A stretch of 64,000 nucleotides of DNA from positions 7,609,342-7,673,341 of the forward strand of contig NZ_CP042431.1 in assembly GCF_007970185.1 (NCBI RefSeq), given 5' to 3'. Below are positions 39,542 to 49,077 of the stretch, in pieces. How positions within the stretch are numbered: the first letter of the stretch is position 1; every line of letters starts with the position of its first letter. The notes under the pieces were generated by a model. The model saw only the letters and a list, made by a program, of their open reading frames with translations, searched no databases and had not been told where the DNA came from. The DNA is from Pseudobacter ginsenosidimutans (GTDB lineage: Bacteria; Bacteroidota; Bacteroidia; Chitinophagales; Chitinophagaceae). The position numbers and the translations under genes were made by a program.

Positions 39542-41977
39542 TTATTGTGCAACCACTGCTTTCGCTTCGATGGCGCTGATGGCTTTGATGGTCTTGATCA
39601 CAGAGTCCGGTGTAACGGAGATACTATCGATCCCCCTTTCCACCAGGAACTGTGCAAAATCAGGGAAGTCTGAAGGTCCCTGTCCGCAGATGCCCACTTT
39701 TACTTTACATTCTTTGGCAGTGTCTATGAGCATGCTGATCATCCTTTTCACAGCATCATTGCGTTCGTCGTAGAGATGTGCTACGAGTGCGGAATCACGG
39801 TCGAGGCCCAGCGTGAGCTGGGTGAGGTCGTTGGAGCCGATGGAGAAGCCATCGATATGCTGCGCAAATTCTCTCGCCATAAGGATATTGGAAGGAAGCT
39901 CTGCCATGAGGTAGATCTCCAGTCCATCCTTACCCTGTACCAGTCCGAATTCCTTCATCGTTTCCTTCACTTTCAGCAGCTCCGATACAGTTCTGCAGAA
40001 AGGTATCATCACTACCACATTGGAGAGGCCCATTTCCTCACGAACGCGCTGGATAGCTTTACATTCCAGTCCGAATGCGGGTTTGTAGCTCTCGGAATAG
40101 TAGCGGGAAGCGCCACGCCATCCGATCATCGGGTTCTCCTCATGCGGTTCGAAATATTTACCGCCGAGCAGATTGAAGTATTCATTGCTCTTGAAGTCGG
40201 AGAAACGAACGATCACTTTATTGGGATAGAAAGCCGAAGCGATCTTGGCGATACCATAAGAAAGTTTCCTGATGAAGAACTCTTCTTCATTGGCGTATCC
40301 TTTGGTGAGTTTTTCGATGGTGCGTGTGAGCTCGGGATCATTCAACTCTTTATGCTGCAACAATGCCAGCGGGTGAACGCCGATATAATTGTTGATGATG
40401 AACTCTTCGCGCGCCAGTCCTACCCCACGGTTGGGGATATGCGAAAAACGGAATGCCAGTGCTGGCGATGCCACGTTCAGCATGAGCGCTGTATCGGTTT
40501 GCGGGAGATCGTCGAGGGAAGTTTCGTTGACTTCATAATCGAGTATTCCGCTATACACGAAACCTTCATCGCCTTCCGCGCAGGAGATGGTGATAGCCTG
40601 ACCTTCCTGGAGGATCTCTGTGGCATTGCCACAACCTACGATGGCCGGAACGCCCATCTCGCGCGCCACGATGGCGGCGTGACAAGTCCTTCCACCCTTA
40701 TTGGTAACGATGGCAGATGCTTTCTTCATGATCGGCTCCCAGTCCGGGTCCGTCATGTCGGTTACCAGTACATCGCCTTCCTTGAATTCATGTCCTTCTT
40801 CCACGCGTTTGTCGAGGGAGAACATGATGCTGACCTTGCCGGCGCCGATCTTATCACCAACGGCAATTCCTTTCACGATGGGTTTGGCGTCTTCAGGCTT
40901 GTTCTTCATCACATACTCTGTGATGGTATTGTGTTGCTTGCGCGAGTGAATGGTTTCCGGGCGGGCCTGCACAATGAAGAGTTCCTGGGAAAGTCCGTCC
41001 AGCGCCCATTCCACGTCCATAGGGCACCAGTAGTTCTTGATCTTGCTGTAGTACTGTTCGATGATGGCCACCCATCCGGCAAGCTTCAGGATGTTCTCAT
41101 CGGAAAGACAAAAACGGTACTGCGCAGAACGTTCTGTTGGGATGATGCGTACGCGCTCATCAGGATCATCTCCATACACCATCTTCTGGTCCTTTACGCC
41201 GAGCTTTTTCTCGATGATGGATTTGTATCCCTTTTCCAGCGTGGGCTTGAACACGATGAATTCATCAGGAGATACGCTGCCCTGCACTACCATTTCACCC
41301 AGTCCGTAAGAACCGTTGATCACGATCACATCTTTGAAACCGCTCTCGGTATCGAGTGAGAAAGCAACGCCGGAACTTCCAAGGTCTGAACGGACCATTT
41401 TCTGTACGCAGACGGAAAGGCCTACGGAGAAGTGATCGTACTTGAAAGTTTCGCGATAGCTGATGGCGCGGTCCGTGAAGAGTGATGCAAAACAGTTACG
41501 AACTGCATCGATGAGCGCGGCTGGTCCGCGTACGTTGAGATAAGTTTCCTGCTGACCTGCAAAGGATGCATCGGGCAGATCTTCAGCGGTGGCGGAAGAA
41601 CGCACGGCCACGTCTGTACCTTGCTGATCATACTTTGCAGAGAGCGTGTAGTATGCTTCGATGATCTGCTGCCCCAGTTCCGGAGGGAATTTGGAGTTAC
41701 GCACCAGGTTCCGGACCTGCAAACCTGCACGGCGAAGCGATTCCACGTTGTTGTAATCGATCTCTTTCACCAGCGCCCGGATGGTTGAGTCGAGATTGTT
41801 GAATTTGATAAACTCATTGTAGGCGTTCACTGTGATGACAAAACCTCCGGGAATGTTTACACCAAGATTGGTGAGGTTTTGTAGCATCTCGCCCAGGGAA
41901 GCATTCTTGCCACCGACCAGGTCGATGTCGTGAATGCCTACCTCATGAAGTAAGAGAATACTGCTGGTTGTTTTCAT
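39542..41977 (-). CDS. ppsA: Phosphoenolpyruvate synthase
   Basis: 811 residues from ATG 41977 (MKTTSSILLLHEVGIHDIDL). It converts pyruvate, ATP and water to PEP, AMP and phosphate in gluconeogenesis. The N-terminal ATP-binding domain has VGGKNASLGEM (~22-32) and AVRSSATAEDLPDASFAGQQ. The swivelling phosphohistidine domain has TNKGGRTCHAAIVAREMG with the catalytic His. The C-terminal PEP/pyruvate TIM barrel has GFSIGSNDLTQLTLGLDRD and CGQGPSDFPDF. Length and motifs fit PEP synthase better than pyruvate phosphate dikinase. It is monocistronic. Confidence 0.93.
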   Translation of the reverse strand: MKTTSSILLLHEVGIHDIDLVGGKNASLGEMLQNLTNLGVNIPGGFVITVNAYNEFIKFNNLDSTIRALVKEIDYNNVESLRRAGLQVRNLVRNSKFPPELGQQIIEAYYTLSAKYDQQGTDVAVRSSATAEDLPDASFAGQQETYLNVRGPAALIDAVRNCFASLFTDRAISYRETFKYDHFSVGLSVCVQKMVRSDLGSSGVAFSLDTESGFKDVIVINGSYGLGEMVVQGSVSPDEFIVFKPTLEKGYKSIIEKKLGVKDQKMVYGDDPDERVRIIPTERSAQYRFCLSDENILKLAGWVAIIEQYYSKIKNYWCPMDVEWALDGLSQELFIVQARPETIHSRKQHNTITEYVMKNKPEDAKPIVKGIAVGDKIGAGKVSIMFSLDKRVEEGHEFKEGDVLVTDMTDPDWEPIMKKASAIVTNKGGRTCHAAIVAREMGVPAIVGCGNATEILQEGQAITISCAEGDEGFVYSGILDYEVNETSLDDLPQTDTALMLNVASPALAFRFSHIPNRGVGLAREEFIINNYIGVHPLALLQHKELNDPELTRTIEKLTKGYANEEEFFIRKLSYGIAKIASAFYPNKVIVRFSDFKSNEYFNLLGGKYFEPHEENPMIGWRGASRYYSESYKPAFGLECKAIQRVREEMGLSNVVVMIPFCRTVSELLKVKETMKEFGLVQGKDGLEIYLMAELPSNILMAREFAQHIDGFSIGSNDLTQLTLGLDRDSALVAHLYDERNDAVKRMISMLIDTAKECKVKVGICGQGPSDFPDFAQFLVERGIDSISVTPDSVIKTIKAISAIEAKAVVAQ

Positions 41978-42524
41978 CTGAAAAAAATGTTGTTGTCTGA
42001 TGACAGGATCTGTTTGGCAATCCAAAAGTAAGGTAACGATCGTTAGTCTTATGGTGGAACTTATCAATATTTTTTTGAATGCGTCCAGAAGACACGTAAC
42101 AACCGGTTGCAAAGTGATCCGGACAAGGCAGAGCGGGATTTTCCGCAAACCGGCCATAGAGAAGAATGAACAGGTTATGTAATCGATATAAATAACCCGG
42201 AATAGATCGCATATTCATTAACGTTACTAAAGGCCTAAAGGGACATATCTATAATTTTATTACATGATTATTTTTTTTGCTGCCTGATAAGTGTTTCCAT
42301 CTATCGTTTTGCAATCCACCATTCAACCCCAATGGGCCTTTCCGGCCATCACCTCCTTCCAAACCCGTAATGCTTCTGCACCCTTCAAACCCTTACCAGA
42401 CATAAGCCGCATCATTCCTGCACTTCCACATCATCCCCATTAATTATACACATCCTGTGATTAAGTTAAATTGGAAAACGCTCCCCCGGATGCTACGTTT
42501 GCAGTCAGCTCTTGTACGCAATTT
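41978..42524. other. Divergent intergenic region between ppsA and the nrd riboswitch
   Basis: About 550 bp with no credible gene. It must hold the ppsA promoter (minus strand) and the nrdBA promoter (plus strand). A near-match to the -7 box, TAAATTGG, occurs about 55 bp before the riboswitch, too weak to call. Confidence 0.5.
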
Positions 42525-42661
42525 GTACCGGTTCCCGGACCTGCTCGCAGCCTCCGGGAGATTTCAGGGGAACCATGTGTGATTCATGGACTGTTGCGCA
42601 ACTGTAAGTTTACCGCCCTCAAAAAGCGGACTACAAACAAGTCAGAATACCTGCCGGTATT
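42525..42661 (+). promoter_or_regulatory. Cobalamin riboswitch upstream of nrdBA
   Basis: The B12 box AAGTCAGAATACCTGCC lies at 42639-42655 and is closed by P1 (TACCGG near 42526 with CCGGTA at 42654-42659). Upstream are the conserved core AGGGGAACC, the hairpin CCATG-TGTGATT-CATGG and GCGCAACTGTAAG, with a perfect P-stem TCCCGGA/TCCGGGA. The 146-base leader between riboswitch and nrdB shows no clear terminator, so control is probably at translation initiation. Binding of adenosylcobalamin should repress the B12-independent ribonucleotide reductase downstream. Confidence 0.92.
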
Positions 42662-42807
42662 GATCTGTGCTGAATCCTTCGCATTAAAGGTAAATGCATA
42701 ACTATGATAGATGCCTGTACTTTATTCCAGGAATGAAGTAGAGGGCATATTATCGCCGTCACTTACCCTCACTGCGATCATTAAAATGTGAATTTAAAAG
42801 CGATAGT

Positions 42808-43782
42808 ATGCAACACGAAAACGAAATTCTTTTACAGGAAAACAAAGATCGCTTTGTGATCCTTCCCATCAACTATCCCAGAGTCTGGGAAATGTACAAG
42901 AAGCATGAAGCCAGTTTCTGGACAGCTGAAGAGATAGACCTGAGTGGCGACCTGAAAGACTGGGCTGCCCTGAACGACGGAGAGCGTCATTTCATCTCCC
43001 ACGTATTGGCATTCTTCGCAGCCAGCGATGGCATCGTGAACGAAAACCTGGCCGTTAACTTCATGTCTGAAGTGCAACTCCCCGAAGCACGCTGCTTCTA
43101 CGGCTTCCAGATCATGATGGAAAATATCCATTCTGAAACTTATGCCCTCCTGATCGATACATATGTAAAAGACCCACAGGAAAAACACCATCTCTTCCAC
43201 GCCATCGATACAGTACCCGCAGTGAAAAAGAAAGCCGAATGGGCGCTCCGCTGGATCGAGAACGGCTCCTTTGCAGAAAGACTGGTCGCATTCGCCGCCG
43301 TTGAAGGCATCTTCTTCTCCGGCTCCTTCTGCTCCATCTTCTGGATGAAAAAACGCGGCCTCATGCCAGGCCTCACTTTCTCCAATGAACTGATCAGTCG
43401 CGATGAAGGCCTCCACTGTGAATTCGCCTGTCTTCTTTACAGCATGCTCAACAACCAGCTTCCCAAAGAACAGGTGTACAAGATCATCGGAGACGCTGTC
43501 CGCATCGAAAAAGAATTCGTCACTGAAGCACTACCCGTTGACCTCATCGGCATGAATGCCCGCCTCATGCAGCAATACATCGAGTTCGTTGCAGATCGCT
43601 GGCTCATGGAACTGGGATGTGAAAAGATGTTCAACGCCACCAACCCATTCGACTTCATGGAAATGATCTCGCTCGAAGGCAAAACCAACTTCTTCGAAAA
43701 ACGCGTGGGTGATTACCAGAAAGCAGGTGTAATGGGAGGCAACAAAGAAAATAATTCCTTCTCCCTGGATGAAGATTTCTAA
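42808..43782 (+). CDS. nrdB: Class Ia ribonucleotide reductase, beta subunit (R2)
   Basis: 324 residues. It holds the di-iron tyrosyl radical used by NrdA. The sequence is strikingly like the eukaryotic R2 type: [18 protein letters not shown]-like block, [19 protein letters not shown] with metal ligands Glu and His and the radical Tyr, [26 protein letters not shown] and C-terminal [11 protein letters not shown]. It comes first in the operon, behind the cobalamin riboswitch. nrdA starts 52 bp after its stop. Confidence 0.97.
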   Translation: MQHENEILLQENKDRFVILPINYPRVWEMYKKHEASFWTAEEIDLSGDLKDWAALNDGERHFISHVLAFFAASDGIVNENLAVNFMSEVQLPEARCFYGFQIMMENIHSETYALLIDTYVKDPQEKHHLFHAIDTVPAVKKKAEWALRWIENGSFAERLVAFAAVEGIFFSGSFCSIFWMKKRGLMPGLTFSNELISRDEGLHCEFACLLYSMLNNQLPKEQVYKIIGDAVRIEKEFVTEALPVDLIGMNARLMQQYIEFVADRWLMELGCEKMFNATNPFDFMEMISLEGKTNFFEKRVGDYQKAGVMGGNKENNSFSLDEDF

Positions 43783-43834
43783 GCAATACCTGATAAACTA
43801 ACCATACTTACTACCACCATTAATATCTCAGCAC

Positions 43835-46222
43835 ATGTTTGTAGTTAAAAGAAACGGAAAAAAAGAATCCGTCAAATTCGATAAGATCACGGCACGCGTT
43901 GAAAAACTCTGCTACGGTCTCGACAGACGGTTCGTGAATTCCATCGATGTGGCCAAGAAAGTGATCGAAGGATTATACGATGGCGTTACCACCACTGAAC
44001 TGGACAACCTCGCTGCAGAAACTGCCGCCTCACTCACCGTGAAGCACCCGGACTATGCACTGCTCGCCAGCCGCATCGCCATCAGTAACCTGCACAAGAA
44101 TACTATCAAGAGCTTCTCAGATACCATGAAGCTCCTCTACGAATGCAGGGACGCCAAAGCCGGCAAAGCCGCACCCCTCCTCGCAGACGACGTATGGGAA
44201 GTGATCCAGCAACACCACGAACTGCTGGACTCCACCATCATCTACGACCGCGATTATGCATTCGATTATTTCGGTTTCAAAACACTCGAGAAATCATACC
44301 TCCTCAAAGTGGACGGTAAAGTAGCAGAACGCCCGCAGCATATGTACATGCGCGTTGCCCTCGGTATCCACAAACAGGATATCGATGCCGCTATCAAAAC
44401 CTACCATATGATGAGCGAACGCTGGTTCACACACGCTACGCCCACACTCTTCAATGCAGGTACACCCAAACCACAGATGAGCTCCTGCTTCCTCCTCACC
44501 ATGAAGGACGATAGCATCGATGGTATCTACGACACCCTCAAACAAACAGCCAAGATCTCCCAGAGCGCCGGCGGTATCGGTCTGTCTATTCATGGCATCC
44601 GCGCCACCGGCTCCTATATCGGCGGCACCAACGGCACCAGCAACGGCATCATCCCCATGCTGCGCGTTTACAACGACACTGCCCGCTACGTAGATCAGGG
44701 CGGCGGCAAACGTAAAGGCGCATTCGCCATCTACCTCGAACCATGGCACGCAGACGTATTCGAATTCCTCGACCTCCGCAAGAACCACGGTAAAGAAGAA
44801 CTCCGCGCACGCGACCTCTTCTACGCCCTCTGGATCCCGGACCTCTTCATGAAACGTGTGGAAGAGAACGGCGACTGGAGCCTGTTCTGCCCCCACGAAG
44901 CGCCAGGCCTCCACGAATGCTGGGGAGATGAATTCGAAAAACTGTACAATCAGTATGAACAGGAAAAGCGTATGCGCAAGACCGTTAAAGCGCAGGACCT
45001 CTGGTTTGCAATCCTGGACGCACAGATCGAAACAGGAACGCCTTACCTGCTGTACAAGGATTCCGCCAACCGCAAATCCAACCAGCAGAACCTCGGCACC
45101 ATCAAGAGCTCCAACCTCTGCACAGAGATCCTGGAATACACTTCACCTGATGAAGTAGCAGTTTGTAACCTCGCCTCCCTCGCACTGCCCCGCTTTGTGA
45201 TCGATGGCAAGTTCGACCACAACAAACTCTATGAGATCACCTACGAGGCAACAAAGAACCTCAACAAGATCATCGACTATAACTATTACCCTGTAAAGGA
45301 AGCTGAAACTTCCAACCTCCGCCACAGGCCTATCGGTCTCGGCGTTCAGGGACTGGCCGATGTATTCATCCTGCTCCGCATGCCTTTCGAAAGCGATGAA
45401 GCCAAACAACTGAACAAAGACATCTTCGAAACCATCTACTTCGCCGCCATGACAGCCTCCAAAGACCTGGCAAAAGTAGAAGGCGCATACGAAACCTTTG
45501 CCGGCTCACCCGCTTCCAAAGGGCAGTTCCAGTTCGACATGTGGGGCGTTGAACCAAGTCTCCGCTGGGACTGGTACAGCCTCAAAGCTGAAGTGATGAA
45601 GCATGGCGTTCGCAACTCATTGCTGGTTGCCCCCATGCCCACCGCCTCCACTTCTCAGATCCTCGGCAACAACGAATGCTTTGAACCGTACACTTCCAAC
45701 ATCTACGTTCGTCGCGTATTGAGCGGAGAGTTCGTAGTTGTGAACAAGCACCTCCTGAAAGATCTGATCGAGCTCGGCCTCTGGAACGATGACATGAAGA
45801 ACAGGATCATCGCGCACAACGGGTCCATCCAAAAGATCGATGGCATTCCCGACAATATCAAGGAAATCTACAAAACAGTCTGGGAGATCAAACAACGTAA
45901 CCTGATCGATATGGCTGCCGACCGTGGCGCTTATATCTGCCAGAGCCAATCCCTCAACCTGTTCGTGGATACGCCCACCAATGGCAAACTGACTTCCATG
46001 CACTTCTATGCCTGGAAGCGTGGTCTCAAAACCGGCATGTACTATCTCCGTACAAAAGCCGCCACTCAGGCCGTACAGTTCACTGTTGAAAAACAAGGTG
46101 GAAAGATGGTGGAGCCGCTCACAGACAAACACTCACTGAAGGTGATCGAAGGCGCCAACGACGTGGAAGCACAGGGTCCTACCTGCACCATGGAAGAAGG
46201 CTGCGTAACCTGCAGTGCATAA
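43835..46222 (+). CDS. nrdA: Class Ia ribonucleotide reductase, alpha subunit (R1)
   Basis: 795 residues. An N-terminal ATP-cone ([21 protein letters not shown]) gives overall activity regulation by ATP/dATP. The active site carries the redox Cys in MSSCFLLT, the thiyl-radical site SSNLCTEI and the partner Cys in [11 protein letters not shown]-terminal shuttle cysteines are in EEGCVTCSA. It reduces ribonucleoside diphosphates with NrdB. The stop is followed after ~75 bp by a 15-bp tandem repeat and palindromic element A. Confidence 0.97.
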   Translation: MFVVKRNGKKESVKFDKITARVEKLCYGLDRRFVNSIDVAKKVIEGLYDGVTTTELDNLAAETAASLTVKHPDYALLASRIAISNLHKNTIKSFSDTMKLLYECRDAKAGKAAPLLADDVWEVIQQHHELLDSTIIYDRDYAFDYFGFKTLEKSYLLKVDGKVAERPQHMYMRVALGIHKQDIDAAIKTYHMMSERWFTHATPTLFNAGTPKPQMSSCFLLTMKDDSIDGIYDTLKQTAKISQSAGGIGLSIHGIRATGSYIGGTNGTSNGIIPMLRVYNDTARYVDQGGGKRKGAFAIYLEPWHADVFEFLDLRKNHGKEELRARDLFYALWIPDLFMKRVEENGDWSLFCPHEAPGLHECWGDEFEKLYNQYEQEKRMRKTVKAQDLWFAILDAQIETGTPYLLYKDSANRKSNQQNLGTIKSSNLCTEILEYTSPDEVAVCNLASLALPRFVIDGKFDHNKLYEITYEATKNLNKIIDYNYYPVKEAETSNLRHRPIGLGVQGLADVFILLRMPFESDEAKQLNKDIFETIYFAAMTASKDLAKVEGAYETFAGSPASKGQFQFDMWGVEPSLRWDWYSLKAEVMKHGVRNSLLVAPMPTASTSQILGNNECFEPYTSNIYVRRVLSGEFVVVNKHLLKDLIELGLWNDDMKNRIIAHNGSIQKIDGIPDNIKEIYKTVWEIKQRNLIDMAADRGAYICQSQSLNLFVDTPTNGKLTSMHFYAWKRGLKTGMYYLRTKAATQAVQFTVEKQGGKMVEPLTDKHSLKVIEGANDVEAQGPTCTMEEGCVTCSA

Positions 46223-46298
46223 TACCTGGTTATTTATCATCGACCCATACCCGTCATTGGCATCAGCTGGTGGCGGGTTTCCTTTTTACGCCTCAGTT

Positions 46299-46343
46299 GC
46301 AAAAGCTGGGCGTGCAAAAGCTGGTGGTGCAAAAGCTGGTATG
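46299..46343 (+). repeat. 15-bp tandem repeat, three units
   Basis: GCAAAAGCTGG recurs at 46299, 46314 and 46329 with a 15-bp period. The third unit is the left arm of palindromic element A. Reverse-strand copies of the motif occur near 46545 and 46953. Confidence 0.75.
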
Positions 46344-46474
46344 ATCACCGGCTGGAAAACAAACCGGCGCAGGAGAATATTAATTGGGCGGTTGTGCATG
46401 GGAGTTAGCTTTAGTAATGGGCCAGGCTTCTTCGCTTATGTTTTCAAGGCCGGCTTATCATACCAGCGTTTTGC
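46329..46474 (+). repeat. Palindromic intergenic element, copy A
   Basis: 146 bp. The left arm GCAAAAGCTGGTATGAT, then CACCGGC, pairs with the right arm (reverse-complement reading GCAAAACGCTGGTATGAT, then AAGCCGGCC). The core reads GGCTGGAAAACAAACC then GGCGC, AATTGGGCGGTTG, and CTTCTTCGCTTATGTTTTC, AAGGCC. It follows nrdA in the same orientation and forms an inverted pair with copy B. Confidence 0.8.
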
Positions 46475-46814
46475 ACATCACGATGATAAGGCTGGGCCGT
46501 AAATACATTTTGAAATGTACACATGCATCGCCGAACATATCTTTACCAGCTTTTGACTCAAAAGCTGAATAAAAAAGATGCATCCAATAACTGTGCAATA
46601 TAACTGTGCAATGAAACTGCAATTGTGAATATTCCTTGAATTGCGTAGATGACCTCCATTGTGCGGATCCTCTCCACTGTACAGAAGACCAATGCTCAGA
46701 TACACTCAATTGCATCACGCAAGCATAATGGAAAATGACAATGATGCAATGATGCCTTCAATAGTAGTTCGCCTTCAATATAGCTTTACGGCCATGCCCT
46801 GTGCATCGTGCTGC
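46475..46814. other. Gene-free spacer between repeat copies A and B
   Basis: 340 bp with no plausible gene. It holds a short inverted repeat (AGCTTTT at 46548-46554, AAAAGCT at 46561-46567) related to the element arms, and a direct repeat of ACTGTGCAAT at 46591 and 46604. Confidence 0.55.
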
Positions 46815-46963
46815 GCAAAACGCTGGTATGATAAGCCGGCCTTGAAAACATAAGCGATAAAGCCGAACAGCATTACCACAGCCCAATCCAACCAACTCAA
46901 AAGCCCATCAAACATCCTCCCGCGCCGGTTTGTTTTCCAGCCGGTGATCATACCAGCTTTTGC
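46815..46963 (-). repeat. Palindromic intergenic element, copy B
   Basis: 149 bp, inverted relative to A. Its outer ~40 bp at each end are nearly identical to A, while the middle differs (on the minus strand TGATGGGCTTTTGAG, TTGGTTGGATTGGGC, then TTTATCGCTTATG, TTTTCAAGGCC). It lies just after the ABC ATPase gene (stop 47022) and in that gene's orientation. Confidence 0.8.
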
Positions 46964-47021
46964 GCTACAAAGGAATTGAAATCAGCTTTTGTGCACTAAG
47001 GTGTTCAAACGCCGGATACAT

Positions 47022-47957
47022 TTATTTGAGGCTTTCTACCGGGCTCACAGTAACGATATCGCCTTCTTCGATTGTGAGGTTCATCATGCGCGAAGTGAAC
47101 ATGCGCGTATCGGTGTAAACTTCCACATCGTAATAGCTGCCACAGAAAATGATGTTCTGCACAGTGCCCTTTACATCGCTGATATGTTTGCGGGATAATA
47201 CGAGGTCTTCAGGACGAACGATGCGCTGAACGCCATTCTTATCTTCCCACACATTGTATTTGCCGAGGAGGCCGGCAGCGTAATTGTCTACGGGATGACG
47301 GTATACTTCTTTGGGCATACCATGCTGGATGATACGGCCATCGCGCATGAGCAGGATCTCATCAGCCCAGCTCAGTGCATCAACGGGATCGTGGGACACC
47401 ATGATGATGGAGATCTTCAACTGCTCGGCAATGTCTTCGATAATGGCTTTCAGCAGTTGCTTGTGGATCATGTCTGTGTTGGAATAGGGCTCGTCAAGGA
47501 GCAGGAGGCCCGGGGATCCGATCAGCAGGCGTGCAATGGCGATGCGCTGTTGCTCGCCGCCGGAAAGCTGGTCTGTTCTGCGTTTCAGCAGGTGCGTGAT
47601 GCGGCAGATCTGGAATAATTGTTCGGCAGACCGTTGGGTGAGCTTATTGGCATATTCCAGCACCTGCTCCACGCGGAGATAATGAGGCAGTTCAAATTGC
47701 TGTGAGAGATAGGCAATTTTCGGATGACCGGGGATCAACTGGTCATTGGGGCCCGGAACTTTCTTGCCATCGTAGATCACTTCTCCGGCATCCTGTTGCG
47801 CCAGCCCTGCAATGATGCGCAGCAGGGTGGACTTTCCGGAGCCCGTTTCACCGGCAATGGCGATCTGCTGATACCATTGCTGACTGAAACTGACGTCCTT
47901 CAATTCAAAGCCTCTTTCGTTCTTCTTGTGAATGCCGGATACCTGGAGTAATACCAT
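47022..47957 (-). CDS. ABC transporter ATP-binding protein with TOBE-like tail
   Basis: 311 residues. Walker A is GETGSGKST (~36-44), Q-loop AYLSQQFELP, signature LSGGEQQRIA (~140), Walker B LLLLDEPYSN, then MVSHDP. The last ~80 residues (NVWEDKNGVQRIVRPEDLVL ... GDIVTVSP) resemble the TOBE domains of sulfate/iron/molybdate importers. No permease or binding protein is adjacent. It starts 18 bp downstream of the REC-cNMP-Crp regulator gene and is probably cotranscribed with it. Confidence 0.85.
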   Translation of the reverse strand: MVLLQVSGIHKKNERGFELKDVSFSQQWYQQIAIAGETGSGKSTLLRIIAGLAQQDAGEVIYDGKKVPGPNDQLIPGHPKIAYLSQQFELPHYLRVEQVLEYANKLTQRSAEQLFQICRITHLLKRRTDQLSGGEQQRIAIARLLIGSPGLLLLDEPYSNTDMIHKQLLKAIIEDIAEQLKISIIMVSHDPVDALSWADEILLMRDGRIIQHGMPKEVYRHPVDNYAAGLLGKYNVWEDKNGVQRIVRPEDLVLSRKHISDVKGTVQNIIFCGSYYDVEVYTDTRMFTSRMMNLTIEEGDIVTVSPVESLK

Positions 47958-47975
47958 GCGGCAAAAATATAATTT

Positions 47976-49031
47976 TTAGAATAAGAGGTTGCGGAGTTTT
48001 TCAGCTTGCAGGATCCTGATCTTGCCTTCCCGGATCTCGATGAGTTTTTCCGATTTGAAATCGCTCAGCGTACGGATCAGGCTTTCTGTGGCTGTGCCAA
48101 CATACTGGGCAATGTCTTCGCGGGGAATATCGATGGCCTGTTGATCGCCATTGGGATTGAATTTTTGCTGGATATCTACCAGAGCTTTGGCAACCCGCTT
48201 GCGCAGGGAGTCGTAGGCCAGGCGAAGTAGCCGCTCTTCTTTTTCCTTTACATCGCGTGAGATCAGTTTGATGAAGCGGGTGGCAATATTCATGTCGTTG
48301 AATACGGCAGTAACGAAATCTTCTTTGGGGATCATTACTACTTCCGCTTCTTCCAGCACTTCTGCGGTGTCATCATAGCTGGAATTTTCCAGCAGGGCCA
48401 CATGGCCTAGATAATCGCCGGCGCTGTAGAGATTGGTGATATATTCTTTTCCATCTTCATGTATGCGGAAAGTTTTGATTTTTCCACTTTTCAAATGATA
48501 GAGGAATTTGGGGCGCTTGCCTTCGTGGTAAACGATACTTTTTTTGGGGATACGCTCACTGTCGTATTCGTTGGGATCGAGGGTGATGAGGCCGGAACCT
48601 TTCAATTCTTTCAGCAGTTCATTGGCGCCCTGTTCGCCCTGCGCATATTGCGCCTGGATGATATTGAGTTTTTTAAGTCGGATCTCGATGGCCTTCAGCA
48701 ATTCGATATCATCGAAGGGCTTGGTGATATAATCATCGGCGCCCAGTTCCATTCCCTTGCGGAAATCGCCACGCTCGGTTTTGGCAGTGAGGAAGATGAA
48801 AGGGATATGTTCTGTTTCCGGTCTGTTCTTCAGCAGGTGCAATACGCCGTAACCATCCAGTTCCGGCATCATGATATCGCATACGATGAGATCGGGCTTT
48901 TCACGGCCTGCGATCTCCACGCCGCGTTTGCCGTTTTCGGCGGTGTAGGTCTGGTAACCAGCCAGGGTCAGGATCTCGGCCGTGTTCTCACGTATGTCCG
49001 TATTATCATCAATTACCAGTATCGTTTTCAT
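47976..49031 (-). CDS. Response regulator fused to a Crp/Fnr-type regulator
   Basis: 351 residues. An N-terminal receiver (~1-120: VIDDNTDIREN, phosphoacceptor in LIVCDIMMPELDG, FLTAKTERGD, ITKPFDDIEL) is followed by a cyclic-nucleotide-type sensor domain (~150-260: GKRPKFLYHLKSGKIKTF, SAGDYLGHVALLE) and a Crp HTH domain (~275-351: DIAQYVGTATESLIRTLSDF). The recognition helix keeps the Glu and Arg spaced as in CRP/FNR (E-x3-R), consistent with reading TGA half-sites. Only one Cys is present, so there is no FNR-type Fe-S cluster. Control is more likely by phosphorylation. It is divergent from ccoI and is the best candidate for the TGAT-N4-ATCA boxes. Confidence 0.88.
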   Translation of the reverse strand: MKTILVIDDNTDIRENTAEILTLAGYQTYTAENGKRGVEIAGREKPDLIVCDIMMPELDGYGVLHLLKNRPETEHIPFIFLTAKTERGDFRKGMELGADDYITKPFDDIELLKAIEIRLKKLNIIQAQYAQGEQGANELLKELKGSGLITLDPNEYDSERIPKKSIVYHEGKRPKFLYHLKSGKIKTFRIHEDGKEYITNLYSAGDYLGHVALLENSSYDDTAEVLEEAEVVMIPKEDFVTAVFNDMNIATRFIKLISRDVKEKEERLLRLAYDSLRKRVAKALVDIQQKFNPNGDQQAIDIPREDIAQYVGTATESLIRTLSDFKSEKLIEIREGKIRILQAEKLRNLLF

Positions 49032-49056
49032 GGGGCTAAAATTACTACATAACCGC

Positions 49057-49077
49057 TATCATATGCCATATATGATA
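49057..49077. promoter_or_regulatory. Perfect 8-bp inverted repeat in the regulator/ccoI promoter region
   Basis: Arms TATCATAT (49057-49064) and ATATGATA (49070-49077) flank 5 bp and overlap the adjacent TGAT-N4-ATCA box. It may be a second operator or part of a composite site. Confidence 0.45.

Noticed and set aside
39776-41359. 527-codon plus-strand open frame
   Set aside because: It is antisense to ppsA; no signal, domain or start context. High-GC third positions of the real gene keep the opposite frame open.
46215-46502. 95-codon plus-strand open frame after nrdA
   Set aside because: It consists of the 15-bp tandem repeat plus element A; AKAG-type repeats reflect DNA repetition.
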